DNA of 64,000 bases, from positions 248,001 to 312,000 of the forward strand of contig NZ_JNXG01000006.1 of the NCBI RefSeq assembly GCF_000717025.1, written 5' to 3'. How positions within the stretch are numbered: position 1 is the first letter of the stretch; the number at the start of each line of letters is the position of its first letter. The position numbers and the translations under genes are program-made. This document shows, in pieces, positions 1 to 9,386 of the stretch. The notes under the pieces were generated by a model, which saw only the letters and a list, made by a program, of their open reading frames with translations, made no database searches and was not told the DNA's origin. Source of the stretch: Streptomyces atroolivaceus (GTDB lineage Bacteria > Actinomycetota > Actinomycetes > Streptomycetales > Streptomycetaceae).

Positions 1-808
1 ATACGACCGCCTCGAGACCGCTTCCCCGCCGAGCCGACGGCCCAGGAAGCCTGCACCAGCGGCTGGCACGGGCCCCGTCATCGGCCGCGCCCTGCAGATC
101 CTCGGCGCCTTCACCGCCGAGCATCCGTACCTGTCACTGAGCGACCTGGCCCGGCGAGCGAACCTGCCCGTGTCGACCGTCCACCGCATGCTGGGGGAGC
201 TCCTGGCCTGGGGAGCCCTGGAGCGGGACGCGCAGGGACGCTACCGAGTCGGACTGCGGCTGTGGGAGATCGGATCCCTCGCGCCCCGCAGCCAGGGGAT
301 ACGCGAGCTCGCGCTGCCGCACCTGCACGACCTCTCCGCCCTCACCCGCGAGAACGTACAACTCGCGGTCCGGGACGAGTCGGAGGTCGTCTTCGTGGAG
401 CGCATCGGCGCCGACGGCGCCGTGCCCACTCTGACACGGGTGGGAGGACGGCTCGCCCTCACTGCCACAGGCGCAGGACTCGTACTGCTCGCCCACGCCC
501 CGGCCCAGGTACAGGACGAAGCGATGGCCCGGCCGATCCAGCGGCATACCCCGTACACCCTGACCAACCATGTCCAGCTCAGAAGAGTTCTCGCCCAGAT
601 ACGCGTGTGCGGATACGCAGTGAGTGACCGGCAACTGTCCGCGGACACACTGTCGGTCGCGGCCCCCGTCACCACCGCAGACGGAGAGGTGGCAGCAGCC
701 GTTTCCGTCGTCGTCCGGCACGGATCCACGCGTGTGGGACCTCTCGCAGATCTGGTCCGCTCCGCAGGCCGAGCTATATCGCGGGCTCTTCACACGCCCG
801 TCGCCTGA
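1..808 (+). CDS. IclR-family transcriptional regulator (5' end outside window)
   Basis: The reading frame is open from base 2, so the gene enters from the left edge; an apparent GTG start at 170 lies inside the DNA-binding domain and is not the real start. The N-terminal winged helix-turn-helix reads RALQILGAF...LSDLARRANLPVSTVHRML, typical of IclR proteins. It is followed by the IclR effector-binding domain (residues such as VFVERIGADG and LALTATGAG). IclR proteins bind operators as dimers or tetramers and respond to small acids, often aromatic catabolites. The next gene downstream on the same strand is an aromatic-acid-type MFS carrier, so local control of uptake is a reasonable inference. 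Only the extreme N-terminus is missing. Confidence 0.9.
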   Translation, partial: YDRLETASPPSRRPRKPAPAAGTGPVIGRALQILGAFTAEHPYLSLSDLARRANLPVSTVHRMLGELLAWGALERDAQGRYRVGLRLWEIGSLAPRSQGIRELALPHLHDLSALTRENVQLAVRDESEVVFVERIGADGAVPTLTRVGGRLALTATGAGLVLLAHAPAQVQDEAMARPIQRHTPYTLTNHVQLRRVLAQIRVCGYAVSDRQLSADTLSVAAPVTTADGEVAAAVSVVVRHGSTRVGPLADLVRSAGRAISRALHTPVA

Positions 809-1014
809 GACGCTCCCTCCCGCAACAATTACCTTCCCGCCATCCGGAAAGACACCTGTCCGCCGAACCCCGCTGCTCTCAATATGACTGCACCGACAGC
901 CGAACCGGCCGGACGTCACACGGCGCTCCGGGGTTCAGTCGGCAACCGCAGTCGACAACGGAGTGCTGCCATGTACATGCCCCTCGCATACCCCACCCAG
1001 CAGCGAGTCGTCCG

Positions 1015-2376
1015 ATGAGCGCCCGCCTCGAGCGGGCCCTGGACGACGGGCCCATGAGCCGTTTCCAGTGGAGTGCGATCGCCATATGCGTACTTCTCAA
1101 CACCCTCGACGGCTTCGATGTCCTCGTCATGTCCTTCACCGGAAAGACGATCTCCGGCGAATGGCATCTCGACTCCGGCACCCTCGGGCTTCTGCTCAGC
1201 AGCGGCCTGGCAGGCATGGCCCTGGGAGCACTATGTGTCGCACCCTGGGCCGACCGGGTCGGCAGGAGGCCCGTCATCCTGGCAGGTCTGGCCATCGCAG
1301 CAGGTGGCATGATGCTTTCGTCGACCAGCCAGAACTGGCAACAGCTCGGCGCACTTCGCCTCCTGACCGGCGTCGGCATCGGCGCGGTGCTGGCCTGTAG
1401 CAACGTCATCGCCGGGGAGTTCGCCTCACGCCGCTGGCGCGGTATGGCCGTCAGCCTCAACTCCACCGGGTACGCCGTGGGCGCAACGGTCGGCGGCATC
1501 TCGTCGGTCACGCTCATCGACCATCACGGATGGCGGTCGGTGTTCCTGGTCGGCGGATTGGCCACCCTGGCTGTTATTCCGCTCGCCTACTGGCTCCTGC
1601 CGGAGTCCCTCGACTTCCTCATCGCCAGAAAGCCCAAGAACGCCCTGCACAGGGTCAACGCCCTGGCCCGTCGCATGCGACAGCCTGAACTCACTTCACT
1701 CCCCGACACGGGCGACACGGGGCACTCCGCCACAATTGGATTCCGTAGCCTCCTCGCGCCGGACCTGCGGCGCCCCACTCTGGTGCTGTGGGGAGCGTTC
1801 TTCCTGGTCATGGCTGCCTTCTACTTCGTCACGAGCTGGACGCCAACCCTGCTGGTGGAAGCCGGCATGTCGTCGAAGCAGAGCCTGACCGGGGGCACGC
1901 TCCTCAACCTGGGCGGCATCTTCGGCACCGCTCTCCTGGGTGCACTGGCCGCGCGCTACGCGCTCGTCAGCGTGCTGCGCACCTACCTCTTCGTGGCCGC
2001 CGCACTGGTCGTAGCGTTCGCGGCCTCCACCAACACCCTCGTTCTGGCTTTCTGTGTCGGCGCGGTCATCGGTGTCGCCGCGAACGGGTGCGTCGCCGGC
2101 CTCTACGCACTGACACCGAACATCTACCCGACCGAACTGCGCGCCACAGGCGTGGGAGCGGCCATCAGCGTCGGCCGGGTAGGCGCCATCATCGCCCCTT
2201 CAGCGGCAGGCTGGCTGTTGGACGCGGACTGGACACCGCTGGCGCTTTACGTAGCAACGGGAGTCGTATTCGCCGCTGCGGGGTTGCTCCTGTTTGCCAT
2301 GCGTACCACTCAGCAGGCATCCGACGCCCGGACTCTGCATTCCCGTATCCGCGACGACGACCGCTTGCTCGCATGA
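1015..2376 (+). CDS. MFS transporter, aromatic acid:H+ symporter (AAHS) type
   Basis: The 453-residue protein has twelve hydrophobic segments and the MFS loop 2-3 signature as ADRVGRRPVI. The first helix carries DGFD (about residues 32-35), the acidic pair characteristic of AAHS carriers of the BenK/PcaK type, which import benzoate, 4-hydroxybenzoate and related acids with protons. A central cytoplasmic loop follows helix 6. The ATG at 1015 gives the usual short hydrophilic N-terminus (MSRFQW precedes helix 1); the ribosome site is weak. The IclR gene 206 bases upstream is a likely regulator. The substrate cannot be read from sequence, and no aromatic ring-cleavage genes are present in the window. 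Confidence 0.85.
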   Translation: MSARLERALDDGPMSRFQWSAIAICVLLNTLDGFDVLVMSFTGKTISGEWHLDSGTLGLLLSSGLAGMALGALCVAPWADRVGRRPVILAGLAIAAGGMMLSSTSQNWQQLGALRLLTGVGIGAVLACSNVIAGEFASRRWRGMAVSLNSTGYAVGATVGGISSVTLIDHHGWRSVFLVGGLATLAVIPLAYWLLPESLDFLIARKPKNALHRVNALARRMRQPELTSLPDTGDTGHSATIGFRSLLAPDLRRPTLVLWGAFFLVMAAFYFVTSWTPTLLVEAGMSSKQSLTGGTLLNLGGIFGTALLGALAARYALVSVLRTYLFVAAALVVAFAASTNTLVLAFCVGAVIGVAANGCVAGLYALTPNIYPTELRATGVGAAISVGRVGAIIAPSAAGWLLDADWTPLALYVATGVVFAAAGLLLFAMRTTQQASDARTLHSRIRDDDRLLA

Positions 2377-3027
2377 CGGCCGCCGCCCGCTGAGGTCCCT
2401 GACAGCTCGCCGAGCCCTGCCGGCCGTCGAGGCGGATGAGCAGGGGCGCGCCAGCCGCTCCGGTCGGGCGAGGTCGGCATCGATGACGGCCTCGGCACCG
2501 GAACCTCCAGTCGGTTCACGGACGGCTCTGACCATGCGTTGCAGTAGTTCCCGCAGCCGGCGCTGATCGTCTGCGGCGAGCCCATCGTCGACGGGGTGCA
2601 CGACCGGTGCGGCGGCACTTGTCTGGGGATGTTCCCCCGTTGGTACAGGTACGAATGAAGGCACGTGAGGCACGGTGTCCATCTGGGCTCCCACGTCGTC
2701 AGCGCGGGCAGAGCGGTGCCTACAGGCGCTCGTGTTACTAAAACAGCCACCACCTGATCAGATCCGGACATTTGTGAAGGCTTTATGTAGTGCGTGAGCG
2801 TTCATTGAGATGATGTCAGGGCCTCGTCATGTTCGTTCGTCGGGCGGGGGTTTCAAGGCTGTCGCGGGTCGGCTGCCGCCGCGATGGGGCGTACGAGGGG
2901 CGGGCCTTGGCTGCGGCGGTGGTTGTCGGTGCTGGCGCGGGGCGTCTTGTACGACCGCGGCACGGGCGGTTTCCGGGGGCCTTCGGTCCCCGCCGTCGTG
3001 CTGCGGATTCGGAGGGGGTACTTCGTC
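2377..3027. other. Gene-poor stretch with one weak coding-like segment
   Basis: No convincing gene. On the minus strand, 2694 down to about 2400 reads as a plausible peptide (pieces such as DDQRRLRELLQRM) but it has no recognisable family and runs into the 3' end of the MFS gene, so I treat it as a remnant or chance. The last 100 bases are the leader of the propeller gene; a good ribosome site lies at 3011-3018. Confidence 0.4.
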
Positions 3028-4722
3028 GTGTCTTCGAGATCCCAGTTACGTTCTCCCCGTGTTCCCTGGCGGCGCCGCACGGCGGTGGCCGCCGCGTTGG
3101 CGCTGGCCGTGAGCGGTCTGGGCGCCGTGGCGGCCACGCCGGCCGCCGCGGTCCCCCCGACCGTGGTCGCCACCGTGCCGACCGGGGCAAGCCCGCAGGA
3201 AGTGGCCGTGGCGCCGGACGGCGATCACGTCTACGTCAGCAACGGCAGCGGTCCCAACGGCTTCCCCGCCGGGGAGACCGTCACCGTCCTGAACACGTCC
3301 AGCAACACCGTCGGGGCTACCATCACGGTCGGCAACAATCCGGCCGGGATCGCCGTCACCCCCGACAGCGCGCGCCTGTACGTCGCCAACCGCGACAGCG
3401 CCACGGTCAGTGTCGTGGACACCGCCACCAATACGGTGACGGCCACCATCGGCGGGTTCAACGACCCGACAGGGGTCGCGGTCGACGCAGCGGGCAGCCG
3501 GGTCTACGTCTCCGACTCCGCCTACCCCAACGGGTCGGTTCGTGTCATCGACACCGCCAGCAACACGGTCGTCGCGTCGGTCGCCGTCGGCCCGTTCCCG
3601 CAGGATGTCGCTCTCAGCCCGGACGGATCGCGCGCCTACGCCACCAACCACGGCAACAACACGCTGAGCGTCATCGACACCGCCGCTCTCACCGTGAGTG
3701 CCACCGTGGCGCTGAGCGACCAGCCGTTCGCGGTCGCGGTCAACCCCGTGACCGGGACGGCCTACGTCAACCACTCCAACGACAACTTTCTGTCCGTTGT
3801 GGACCCGACCACGCTCGCCGTAACCACGACGATCACCGTCGCAGGAAATCCGATCGGCGCCGCATTCAGCCCCGACGGCGCGACCGCATACGTGACCAGC
3901 TACTCCAGCAACTCCCTGGCGGTGATCAACACCGCGACCAACACCGTCACCGAGAACGCTCCCCTCGGCAGCGGCCCCTACGGTGTCGGAGTGAGCCCGG
4001 ACGGCACCCTCGTCTACGTCGCCAACAACGGCAGCGCCACCCTCGACGTCCTTCAAGTCGCGACGACCACGCCCGCACCGGCCGTTACCGCGATCAGCCC
4101 GGCCTCGGGTCCGACCGCGGGCGGCACCGCCGTGACGATCACCGGCACCGACCTGGCCGACGCCACCTCCGTCACTTTCGGCGGCACCCCCGCCACCGGC
4201 GTCAGCTGCGTGGCAACCTCCTGCACCGCCACGTCCCCCGCCCATGCCGCCGGGACCGTCGACGTCCAGGTGACAACCCCCGGCGGGACCAGCGCGACCA
4301 CGCCGGCCGACCGGTACACCTACCTGGTTCCGCCCGCGGACATCGACGTCAACCTCACCGCGCAGCCGCACCTGGGCCTCCTGGTGCCTTACCTGTCCTA
4401 CACCCTCACCGCCCACAACACCGGCCCCGGCGCCGTCACCTCCGCGACCTTGACCGCGAAGCTCCCGCCGGGCGCGACTGCCACCAACCTGTCCGCCGGG
4501 TGCACCGTCGCCGCCACCACGGTGACCTGCGCCTATGGCGCCATCACCGACGGTGCCAGCGCGCACAAGACGTTCCGTGTTCCCCTGCACCTGCTCGCCT
4601 TCGGCCAAGTCAAGGTCACCGGCACCCGTACCGTCTCCGCTCCCACCGACCCCAACTCCGCCAACGACACCGCGACTGCCACCTGCACCGCCATCTCCAT
4701 CATCCTGGTCACCTGCCCCTGA
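3028..4722 (+). CDS. Secreted YVTN/NHL beta-propeller protein with IPT/TIG and DUF11-like domains
   Basis: I chose the GTG at 3028 because GGAGGGGG lies about nine bases upstream and it gives an Arg-rich signal peptide (PWRRRTAV, then an Ala/Leu core ending ATPAAA). The mature part has about seven YVTN-type propeller blades, each with a DG/YV..N core followed by V(V/I)DTATNTV, then an IPT/TIG immunoglobulin-like domain (ISPASGPTAGGTAVTITG), then a DUF11-like domain with AHNTGPGAVT. About 564 residues, no sortase signal or C-terminal membrane anchor. Such proteins are extracellular and probably bind surfaces or polymers; no enzymatic residues are recognisable. Long open frames on both strands here are shadows of its repetitive, GC-biased sequence. 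Confidence 0.85.
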   Translation: MSSRSQLRSPRVPWRRRTAVAAALALAVSGLGAVAATPAAAVPPTVVATVPTGASPQEVAVAPDGDHVYVSNGSGPNGFPAGETVTVLNTSSNTVGATITVGNNPAGIAVTPDSARLYVANRDSATVSVVDTATNTVTATIGGFNDPTGVAVDAAGSRVYVSDSAYPNGSVRVIDTASNTVVASVAVGPFPQDVALSPDGSRAYATNHGNNTLSVIDTAALTVSATVALSDQPFAVAVNPVTGTAYVNHSNDNFLSVVDPTTLAVTTTITVAGNPIGAAFSPDGATAYVTSYSSNSLAVINTATNTVTENAPLGSGPYGVGVSPDGTLVYVANNGSATLDVLQVATTTPAPAVTAISPASGPTAGGTAVTITGTDLADATSVTFGGTPATGVSCVATSCTATSPAHAAGTVDVQVTTPGGTSATTPADRYTYLVPPADIDVNLTAQPHLGLLVPYLSYTLTAHNTGPGAVTSATLTAKLPPGATATNLSAGCTVAATTVTCAYGAITDGASAHKTFRVPLHLLAFGQVKVTGTRTVSAPTDPNSANDTATATCTAISIILVTCP

Positions 4723-4829
4723 CCCATCCGGCGCGCGCCGGTGCGCCACGCACCACCGCTGCCCTCCACCGACTCCAACAGGCCGGAGGAGGGCAGCGGC
4801 TTGAGCGAAGCGTGCAACTGCGCGCCGTC

Positions 4830-4849
4830 CTGGAGGCTCGCGCCTCCAG
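4830..4849. terminator. Hairpin between convergent genes
   Basis: Perfect 8-bp stem (CTGGAGGC / GCCTCCAG) with a 4-base loop, lying between the convergent propeller and desaturase genes. It has no clear T-run, as is common in Streptomyces. The rest of 4723-5085 shows nothing I recognise. Confidence 0.45.
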
Positions 4850-5085
4850 CGGCAACGCGAGCCGCAGCCGCCGTGTAGTGGAAGTCCGGAAAAGGATCGA
4901 GCCTTCTCGCTGACGCGCTACCGAGGTGGATCGGTGTCGTAGTCGTTCCGGGCCTGCTCGACCTTGTCCAGGTTGCGCGGGTCCCGTCTCGTACGGTCTG
5001 ATGGCGCGGCTGCCCACCGTACGCAACGGATCTCACCGAACCCGGCGGTGCCGCCGGTGCGGAAAGATCTGAGCCATACCGGAAG

Positions 5086-6204
5086 TCAGGCCGCGACGAG
5101 CTCCTGCTCGCGGTCCGGCGTCTTGAGCTTGGGCTTCTTGTTCGGCAGCGAGAGCCGGAAGACCTTGTGCCACGCGGAGACCACCTGCTTGGGCAGCGGC
5201 CCGGTGACGTACTCCAGCTCGTACTTCTCGAACAGCGCGCGCACCTTCACCGCGACCTCGGCGTACCGGTTGCTCGGCAGGTCCGGGAACAGGTGGTGCT
5301 CGATCTGGTGTGACAGGTTGCCGGTCATGAAGTGCATGGCCCTGCTGCCGCTGATGTTCGCCGAGCCCATCATCTGGCGCAGGTACCACTGGCCGCGCGT
5401 CTCGCCCTTGATCGACCGGCGCTCGAAGACCTGCACGCCCTCGGGGAAGTGCCCGCACATGATCACCGAGTGGGACCAGATGTTGCGGACCAGGTTCGCG
5501 GTGAACGTGGCGGCGAGCGTGGGGAGGAACGACGGGCCCGACAGCAGCGGGTGGATCACGTAGTCCTTGAGCACCTGCTTGCGGATCTTGCGGCCCACGG
5601 CCCTGGCCCGCGCGCGGAACTCCGGGTTCTCGCGGCGGCGCTTGTGCAGGTTCTTGCCGAGCTCCAGGTCGTACGCTGCGATGCCGTACTCGAAGAAGCA
5701 GGCGTTGATGAAGTTCCACAGCGGCTGGCCGAGGTGCAACGGGTGCCACTTCTGGTCCTCGTCGACGCGCATGATGCCGTAGCCGAGGTCGTTGTCCTTG
5801 CCGATCACGTTGGTGTACGTGTGGTGCAGCTCGTTGTGCGAGTGCTTCCACTGCTCGGACGGCGAGACGTGATCCCATTCCCAGGTGGTGGAGTGAATCC
5901 TCGGGTCTCGCATCCAGTCCCACTGGCCGTGCAGGACGTTGTGGCCGATCTCCATGTTGTCCATGATCTTCGCCACGGACAGACCGGCGGTGCCGAGCAG
6001 CCAAGCGGGCGGGAAGATCGAGAACAGCAGCACGCCCCTGCTGACCAGCTCGAGCTTGCGCTGCGCCGAGATGACCTTACGGATGTAGGCGGCGTCCTTC
6101 TCGCCGCGGCTGGCGATCACCTCGTCGCGGATCGCGTCCAGCTCGCGGCCAAGCTCCTCGATCTGCTCCGCGGTCAGGTGGGCGGTGGGGTCGATGGCGG
6201 TCAA
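5086..6204 (-). CDS. Membrane fatty-acid (acyl-CoA) desaturase, DesA3-like
   Basis: The 372-residue protein carries the three histidine boxes of membrane di-iron desaturases: HNVLH (residues 88-92), HSHNELHH (121-128) and QIEHH near residue 300, with hydrophobic segments between them. The start is a TTG at 6204 with AGGAG just upstream, the ribosome site sitting on the stop codon of the reductase gene (7-base gap); an apparent much longer frame upstream is the reductase gene read out of phase. The order reductase-desaturase matches mycobacterial Rv3230c-Rv3229c (DesA3), in which the reductase supplies electrons for delta-9 desaturation of stearoyl-CoA. Translational coupling is likely. It probably tunes membrane fluidity. 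Confidence 0.92.
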   Translation of the reverse strand: MTAIDPTAHLTAEQIEELGRELDAIRDEVIASRGEKDAAYIRKVISAQRKLELVSRGVLLFSIFPPAWLLGTAGLSVAKIMDNMEIGHNVLHGQWDWMRDPRIHSTTWEWDHVSPSEQWKHSHNELHHTYTNVIGKDNDLGYGIMRVDEDQKWHPLHLGQPLWNFINACFFEYGIAAYDLELGKNLHKRRRENPEFRARARAVGRKIRKQVLKDYVIHPLLSGPSFLPTLAATFTANLVRNIWSHSVIMCGHFPEGVQVFERRSIKGETRGQWYLRQMMGSANISGSRAMHFMTGNLSHQIEHHLFPDLPSNRYAEVAVKVRALFEKYELEYVTGPLPKQVVSAWHKVFRLSLPNKKPKLKTPDREQELVAA

Positions 6205-6211
6205 AGTGCTC

Positions 6212-7267
6212 CTACCGTTCGATGTCGCATGGGCCCGCCGCGGCGGACACGCAGGTCTGGATGAGGACGCCCGGCTCGGCCTCGGTGATCTCGCCGGTGC
6301 GCAGGTCGCGGACGGCGCCCGCCTTGAGGGGCGTGATGCAGCCGAAGCAGATGCCCATGCGGCACCCGGAGGGCATGAGCACGCCGGCCTCCTCGCCGAT
6401 GTCCAGCAACGGCGTGGCGCCGTCCGCGTCGACGGTCTTGCCGGTGGCGCTGAACGTGACCTCGCCGCCGTCGCCGGCGATGACGATGCTGGGGCGGAAG
6501 CGTTCGGTGTGCAGGCGCTCATGTACGCCGTGCTCGGCCCAGTGCTCTTCGGCGGCGTCGAGCAGGCCCGCAGGCCCGCAGGCCCAGGTCTCGCGTTCGG
6601 CCCAGTCGGGCACGAGTTCGTCGAGACGGGCGATGTCGAGAATGCCGTCCGTGTCGGTGTGCACCTCGGTGAGCCGCAGCTTCCTGTCCGCGACCAGTTC
6701 GTGCAGTTCGTTGCGGAAGATCACGTCTTGCGGCTGTGGCGCGCAGTGGACCATGACGACGTCGTCGAACTCGATGTCGCGCAGCATGCCCATCACGGGT
6801 GTGATGCCGCTGCCGGCCGTCAGGTAGAGCACCTTGGCGGGCTTGGCCTGCGGCAGCACGAAGTCACCGGCCGGCTGGTCGAGCTGGATCAGCGTGCCCG
6901 GTTTCGCACTGCGGACCAGGTGGTTGCTGACCTTGCCGTCCGGGATCGCCTTCACTGTGATCGCGACGCGGCCGTCCCGGCGGTTTGTCGGCGAGGTGAT
7001 GGAGTAGGCACGCCACAGGCGCACCCCGTCGACGTCTACCCCGATCCGCACGTACTGACCGGCTGTGTGGCCGCGCCAGCCCCGTCCCGGCTTGATCACG
7101 ATAGTCGCGGCGTCACCCGTCTCGGGGTGCACGGCTTCGATGCGCCCACGCAGGTCAGCGCCCGCACGCAGCGGGCTGACCAGGTCGAGGTAGTCCGACG
7201 GCAGTAGCGGCGTCGTGACCATCTCCAGCAGTTTCCAAGCCCTGCTGCGGAGGGCTGCACTCGTCAT
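6212..7267 (-). CDS. Ferredoxin reductase with C-terminal [2Fe-2S] domain, electron donor to desaturase
   Basis: About 351 residues starting at ATG 7267. An FNR-type flavin domain (RAYSIT) is followed by an NAD(P)-binding domain (GSGITPVMGML, CGP) and a plant-type [2Fe-2S] domain with Cys302, Cys307, Cys310 and Cys339 (CRMGICFGC ... C). This is the Rv3230c type of oxidoreductase, which passes electrons from NADPH through FAD and the iron-sulfur centre to the desaturase encoded 7 bases downstream. The gene is divergent from a PucR regulator; the 87-base gap holds an inverted repeat at 7300-7313. Confidence 0.92.
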   Translation of the reverse strand: MTSAALRSRAWKLLEMVTTPLLPSDYLDLVSPLRAGADLRGRIEAVHPETGDAATIVIKPGRGWRGHTAGQYVRIGVDVDGVRLWRAYSITSPTNRRDGRVAITVKAIPDGKVSNHLVRSAKPGTLIQLDQPAGDFVLPQAKPAKVLYLTAGSGITPVMGMLRDIEFDDVVMVHCAPQPQDVIFRNELHELVADRKLRLTEVHTDTDGILDIARLDELVPDWAERETWACGPAGLLDAAEEHWAEHGVHERLHTERFRPSIVIAGDGGEVTFSATGKTVDADGATPLLDIGEEAGVLMPSGCRMGICFGCITPLKAGAVRDLRTGEITEAEPGVLIQTCVSAAAGPCDIER

Positions 7268-7299
7268 GACTCCAGCTTGCTGCGCCTCAAGGCGTAAAG

Positions 7300-7313
7300 T
7301 CCTGACCGCAGGA
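7300..7313. promoter_or_regulatory. Candidate operator between reductase and PucR genes
   Basis: Inverted repeat TCCTG-accg-CAGGA in the short divergent promoter region, 33 bases upstream of the reductase start and 42 upstream of the regulator start. Its position fits control of both genes by the adjacent regulator; binding is inferred only. Confidence 0.4.
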
Positions 7314-7354
7314 TGTAAATCTGGTCGACTGAATTGTTCGCAGGGAACAAAAAC

Positions 7355-8494
7355 GTGAGCCATGCAATCCGGAGGGCCAGCGAACTGGCCCTCAATGAGA
7401 CGACGGTCACCGCACTTCGGGCCGCGCTGAAGACCACCGCCGACGAGGTCGTCCAGGCGATAATCGATGAGGTCCCTCCCTACGCCAACGCCCTTTCGGG
7501 CCACATGGGCGCCACCATCCGCCGAGCCGTCCGCACCGCCCTGGGGCACTACCTGGACCTCGCGAGCGGGAACGCCACGGGCGGCGACGCCGGTGACGCA
7601 GCCTACGAGCTGGGCCGCGGCGAGGTGCGCGACGGCCGTTCGATGGACGCCCTGCTCAGCGCCTACCGCGTCGGCGCCCGCGTGGCCTGGCGATGCCTGG
7701 CAGCGGGTGCCGTACCCGCAGGTCTGCCCGCCGCCGAGGTGGCCAAGTTCGCCGAGCTGACCTTCGCCTACATCGACGAGCTCTCCGCCGCGAGCGCCGC
7801 GGGCCACGCCGACGAACTGGCCGCCCGGGGCAGGGCCCACGAACGCCATCTGGAACACCTGGCCCGCGACCTCCTCGCCGGTGCGAGCCCGGACGTGCTG
7901 CTGGCCTCTGTTCAACGGGCCGGATGGCAGCCTCCGGTCTCACTGACCGCGGTCCTGCTGCCCGCCGCCCAGGCCCGGCCGGCCTACCGGGCGCTCGACC
8001 CGAGCACCCTCGTCCTCGACGATCTGCCGGACGCCACCGGTGTGCTGCTCGTCCCCGATGCCGACCGATCACATCTCCTGCGGCAGCTGACCGACCGCAT
8101 CGCCGTGGTCGGCCCGGCCCGGCCATGGACTCGTGCGTCCGCCTCGTACGCACGAGCCATGCGCGCGCGCTCCCTCTCCTCCGATATTCGCGACACCGAG
8201 GACCACCTGCCCGAGCTGGTCCTGAGCGCCGACGTGGAAGCGTTCGCAGACCTGCGTGCCCGAGCCCTGGCTCCGTTGCGGACCTTGCCTGTTGCGACCG
8301 CACGGCGGCTGGAGGAGACGTTGCGGGCGTGGCTGCTGCACCAGGGCAGGCGGGACGAGGTGGCGGCGGCGTTGTTCGTCCATCCCCAGACGGTCCGGTA
8401 CCGGATGTCACAGCTGCGTGAGCTGTTTCCGGATCTCGCATCGCCACACCAGGCCCTCGAACTGACGCTGGCGGTCGGTCTTCGGGTCAGCTGA
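7355..8494 (+). CDS. PucR/CdaR-type regulator with RsbRD-like N-terminal domain
   Basis: I prefer the GTG at 7355, seven codons inside the longest frame, because AGGGAA lies about eight bases upstream. The 379-residue protein has an all-helical N-terminal RsbRD-like domain (to about residue 160), a variable middle, and a C-terminal PucR helix-turn-helix with the family hallmark HPQTVRYRMSQLRELF. It is divergent from the reductase-desaturase pair, so it is the likely regulator of lipid desaturation here. The effector is unknown. It overlaps by eight bases the end of a coding-like stretch on the opposite strand. Confidence 0.85.
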   Translation: MSHAIRRASELALNETTVTALRAALKTTADEVVQAIIDEVPPYANALSGHMGATIRRAVRTALGHYLDLASGNATGGDAGDAAYELGRGEVRDGRSMDALLSAYRVGARVAWRCLAAGAVPAGLPAAEVAKFAELTFAYIDELSAASAAGHADELAARGRAHERHLEHLARDLLAGASPDVLLASVQRAGWQPPVSLTAVLLPAAQARPAYRALDPSTLVLDDLPDATGVLLVPDADRSHLLRQLTDRIAVVGPARPWTRASASYARAMRARSLSSDIRDTEDHLPELVLSADVEAFADLRARALAPLRTLPVATARRLEETLRAWLLHQGRRDEVAAALFVHPQTVRYRMSQLRELFPDLASPHQALELTLAVGLRVS

Positions 8495-9047
8495 CGCGTA
8501 TGTCGACCGTCCACGGCCGCGTCCGCGAGCGGTCCAGGAATCGTGCCTCGTTCGGTGCCATCAGTTGGCTCATGCCGTCCGGGAAGAGCGGTATCAGCCA
8601 GCACGGACCAGGGGCCCATGTGAAGACCAGACGAGGCCTCGGGAAGCCCGTCGGGGGCGCTGTCTCTGAGAAGCGCGGTGGCGGATGCGGCTCGACTGGA
8701 TCCGGTGGACGATGCGCACCGGCCCGCTCGTCGACGCGCGCATCGAGCATCCGGTCGGCTATCTGGGCCTCCGTGTGCTGGAAGACGGCTTTCATGTCGT
8801 CGTGGCGGGCGCCGTCTGGCGCGAGCTGACCCACGGGCCCGCGGCGGGCTGCAGCTGGGTGACCGGCGGGGCGGCCAGTCCGGGGCACCAGGGGCGGGGC
8901 GGGCCGCTCGCGCCGGGGACCATCGTGGTTCTGCGACGGCCCCGCGCCTCCTTCCGACAGACCAACCGGACGACCGACCGGCCAGGCCTGGCACCCCGCG
9001 CGAGGGATGATGGGGATGGAATGACGGAACGTGAGTCAGGAGATTCC
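8495..9047. other. Two unassigned coding-like stretches on opposite strands
   Basis: On the minus strand, from about 8690 to a stop at 8487, the frame reads like protein (LVFTWAPGPCWLIPLFPDGM). On the plus strand, from ATG 8685 to about 8850, another frame does (HPVGYLGLRVLEDGFHVVV). Neither has a family I know, and neither has a clean ribosome site. They may be halves of one rearranged gene or two remnants; a frame that appears to join the plus piece to the thioredoxin gene is not a real fusion. Confidence 0.3.
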
Positions 9048-9386
9048 ATGGCAAAGCGGGTTCACCGCCCTCGTGAGGACGCGGAGTTCGATTTCATCCT
9101 CGGGATGAGCGGAGTTCCGGTCCTCGCGTACTTCACCGGGACCTGGCCCAACGCGATCGAGCCCTGCCGGGTGATGGACCTCGTCGTGGGCAGCATCGCC
9201 GACGACTACACGGGCCGCCTGACGGCCGTCCGCGCCGACATCACGCGTTGTCCGGCCGCAACCGAGCGATACGGGATCACCGGAGCCCCGGCCTACGTCC
9301 TGCTGAAGGAGGGAGAGGCGGTGGCGCACGGCACGGGGCCCATGACCACAACCGAAGTACGGAAGGTCCTGGACGGCCACCTCTGA
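9048..9386 (+). CDS. Thioredoxin-fold protein with altered active site
   Basis: The ATG at 9048 follows AGGAGA by four bases; 112 residues, the usual thioredoxin length. The fold markers are present: VLAYFTGTW before the active site, VRADI after it, and GAPAYVLLKEGE with the cis-proline at Pro81. The active site is not CGPC. After Trp33 comes PNAIEPC, so the first cysteine is missing, three residues are inserted and only Cys40 (the resolving position) remains; a second cysteine, Cys68, lies in ITRCPA. It therefore cannot do ordinary dithiol reduction with a CxxC motif. It may be a chaperone-like or monothiol thioredoxin. No partner reductase gene is nearby. Confidence 0.75.
   Translation: MAKRVHRPREDAEFDFILGMSGVPVLAYFTGTWPNAIEPCRVMDLVVGSIADDYTGRLTAVRADITRCPAATERYGITGAPAYVLLKEGEAVAHGTGPMTTTEVRKVLDGHL

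Noticed and set aside
2829..4913. A 694-codon plus-strand frame and a 567-codon minus-strand frame over the propeller gene
   Set aside because: They are Arg- or Gly-rich shadows of the YVTN gene caused by third-base GC bias; they have no start context or family.
8685..9386. A plus-strand frame joining the 8685 ORF to the thioredoxin-like gene
   Set aside because: The ribosome site at 9038 and the thioredoxin length show the gene begins at 9048; the link between them has no protein character.
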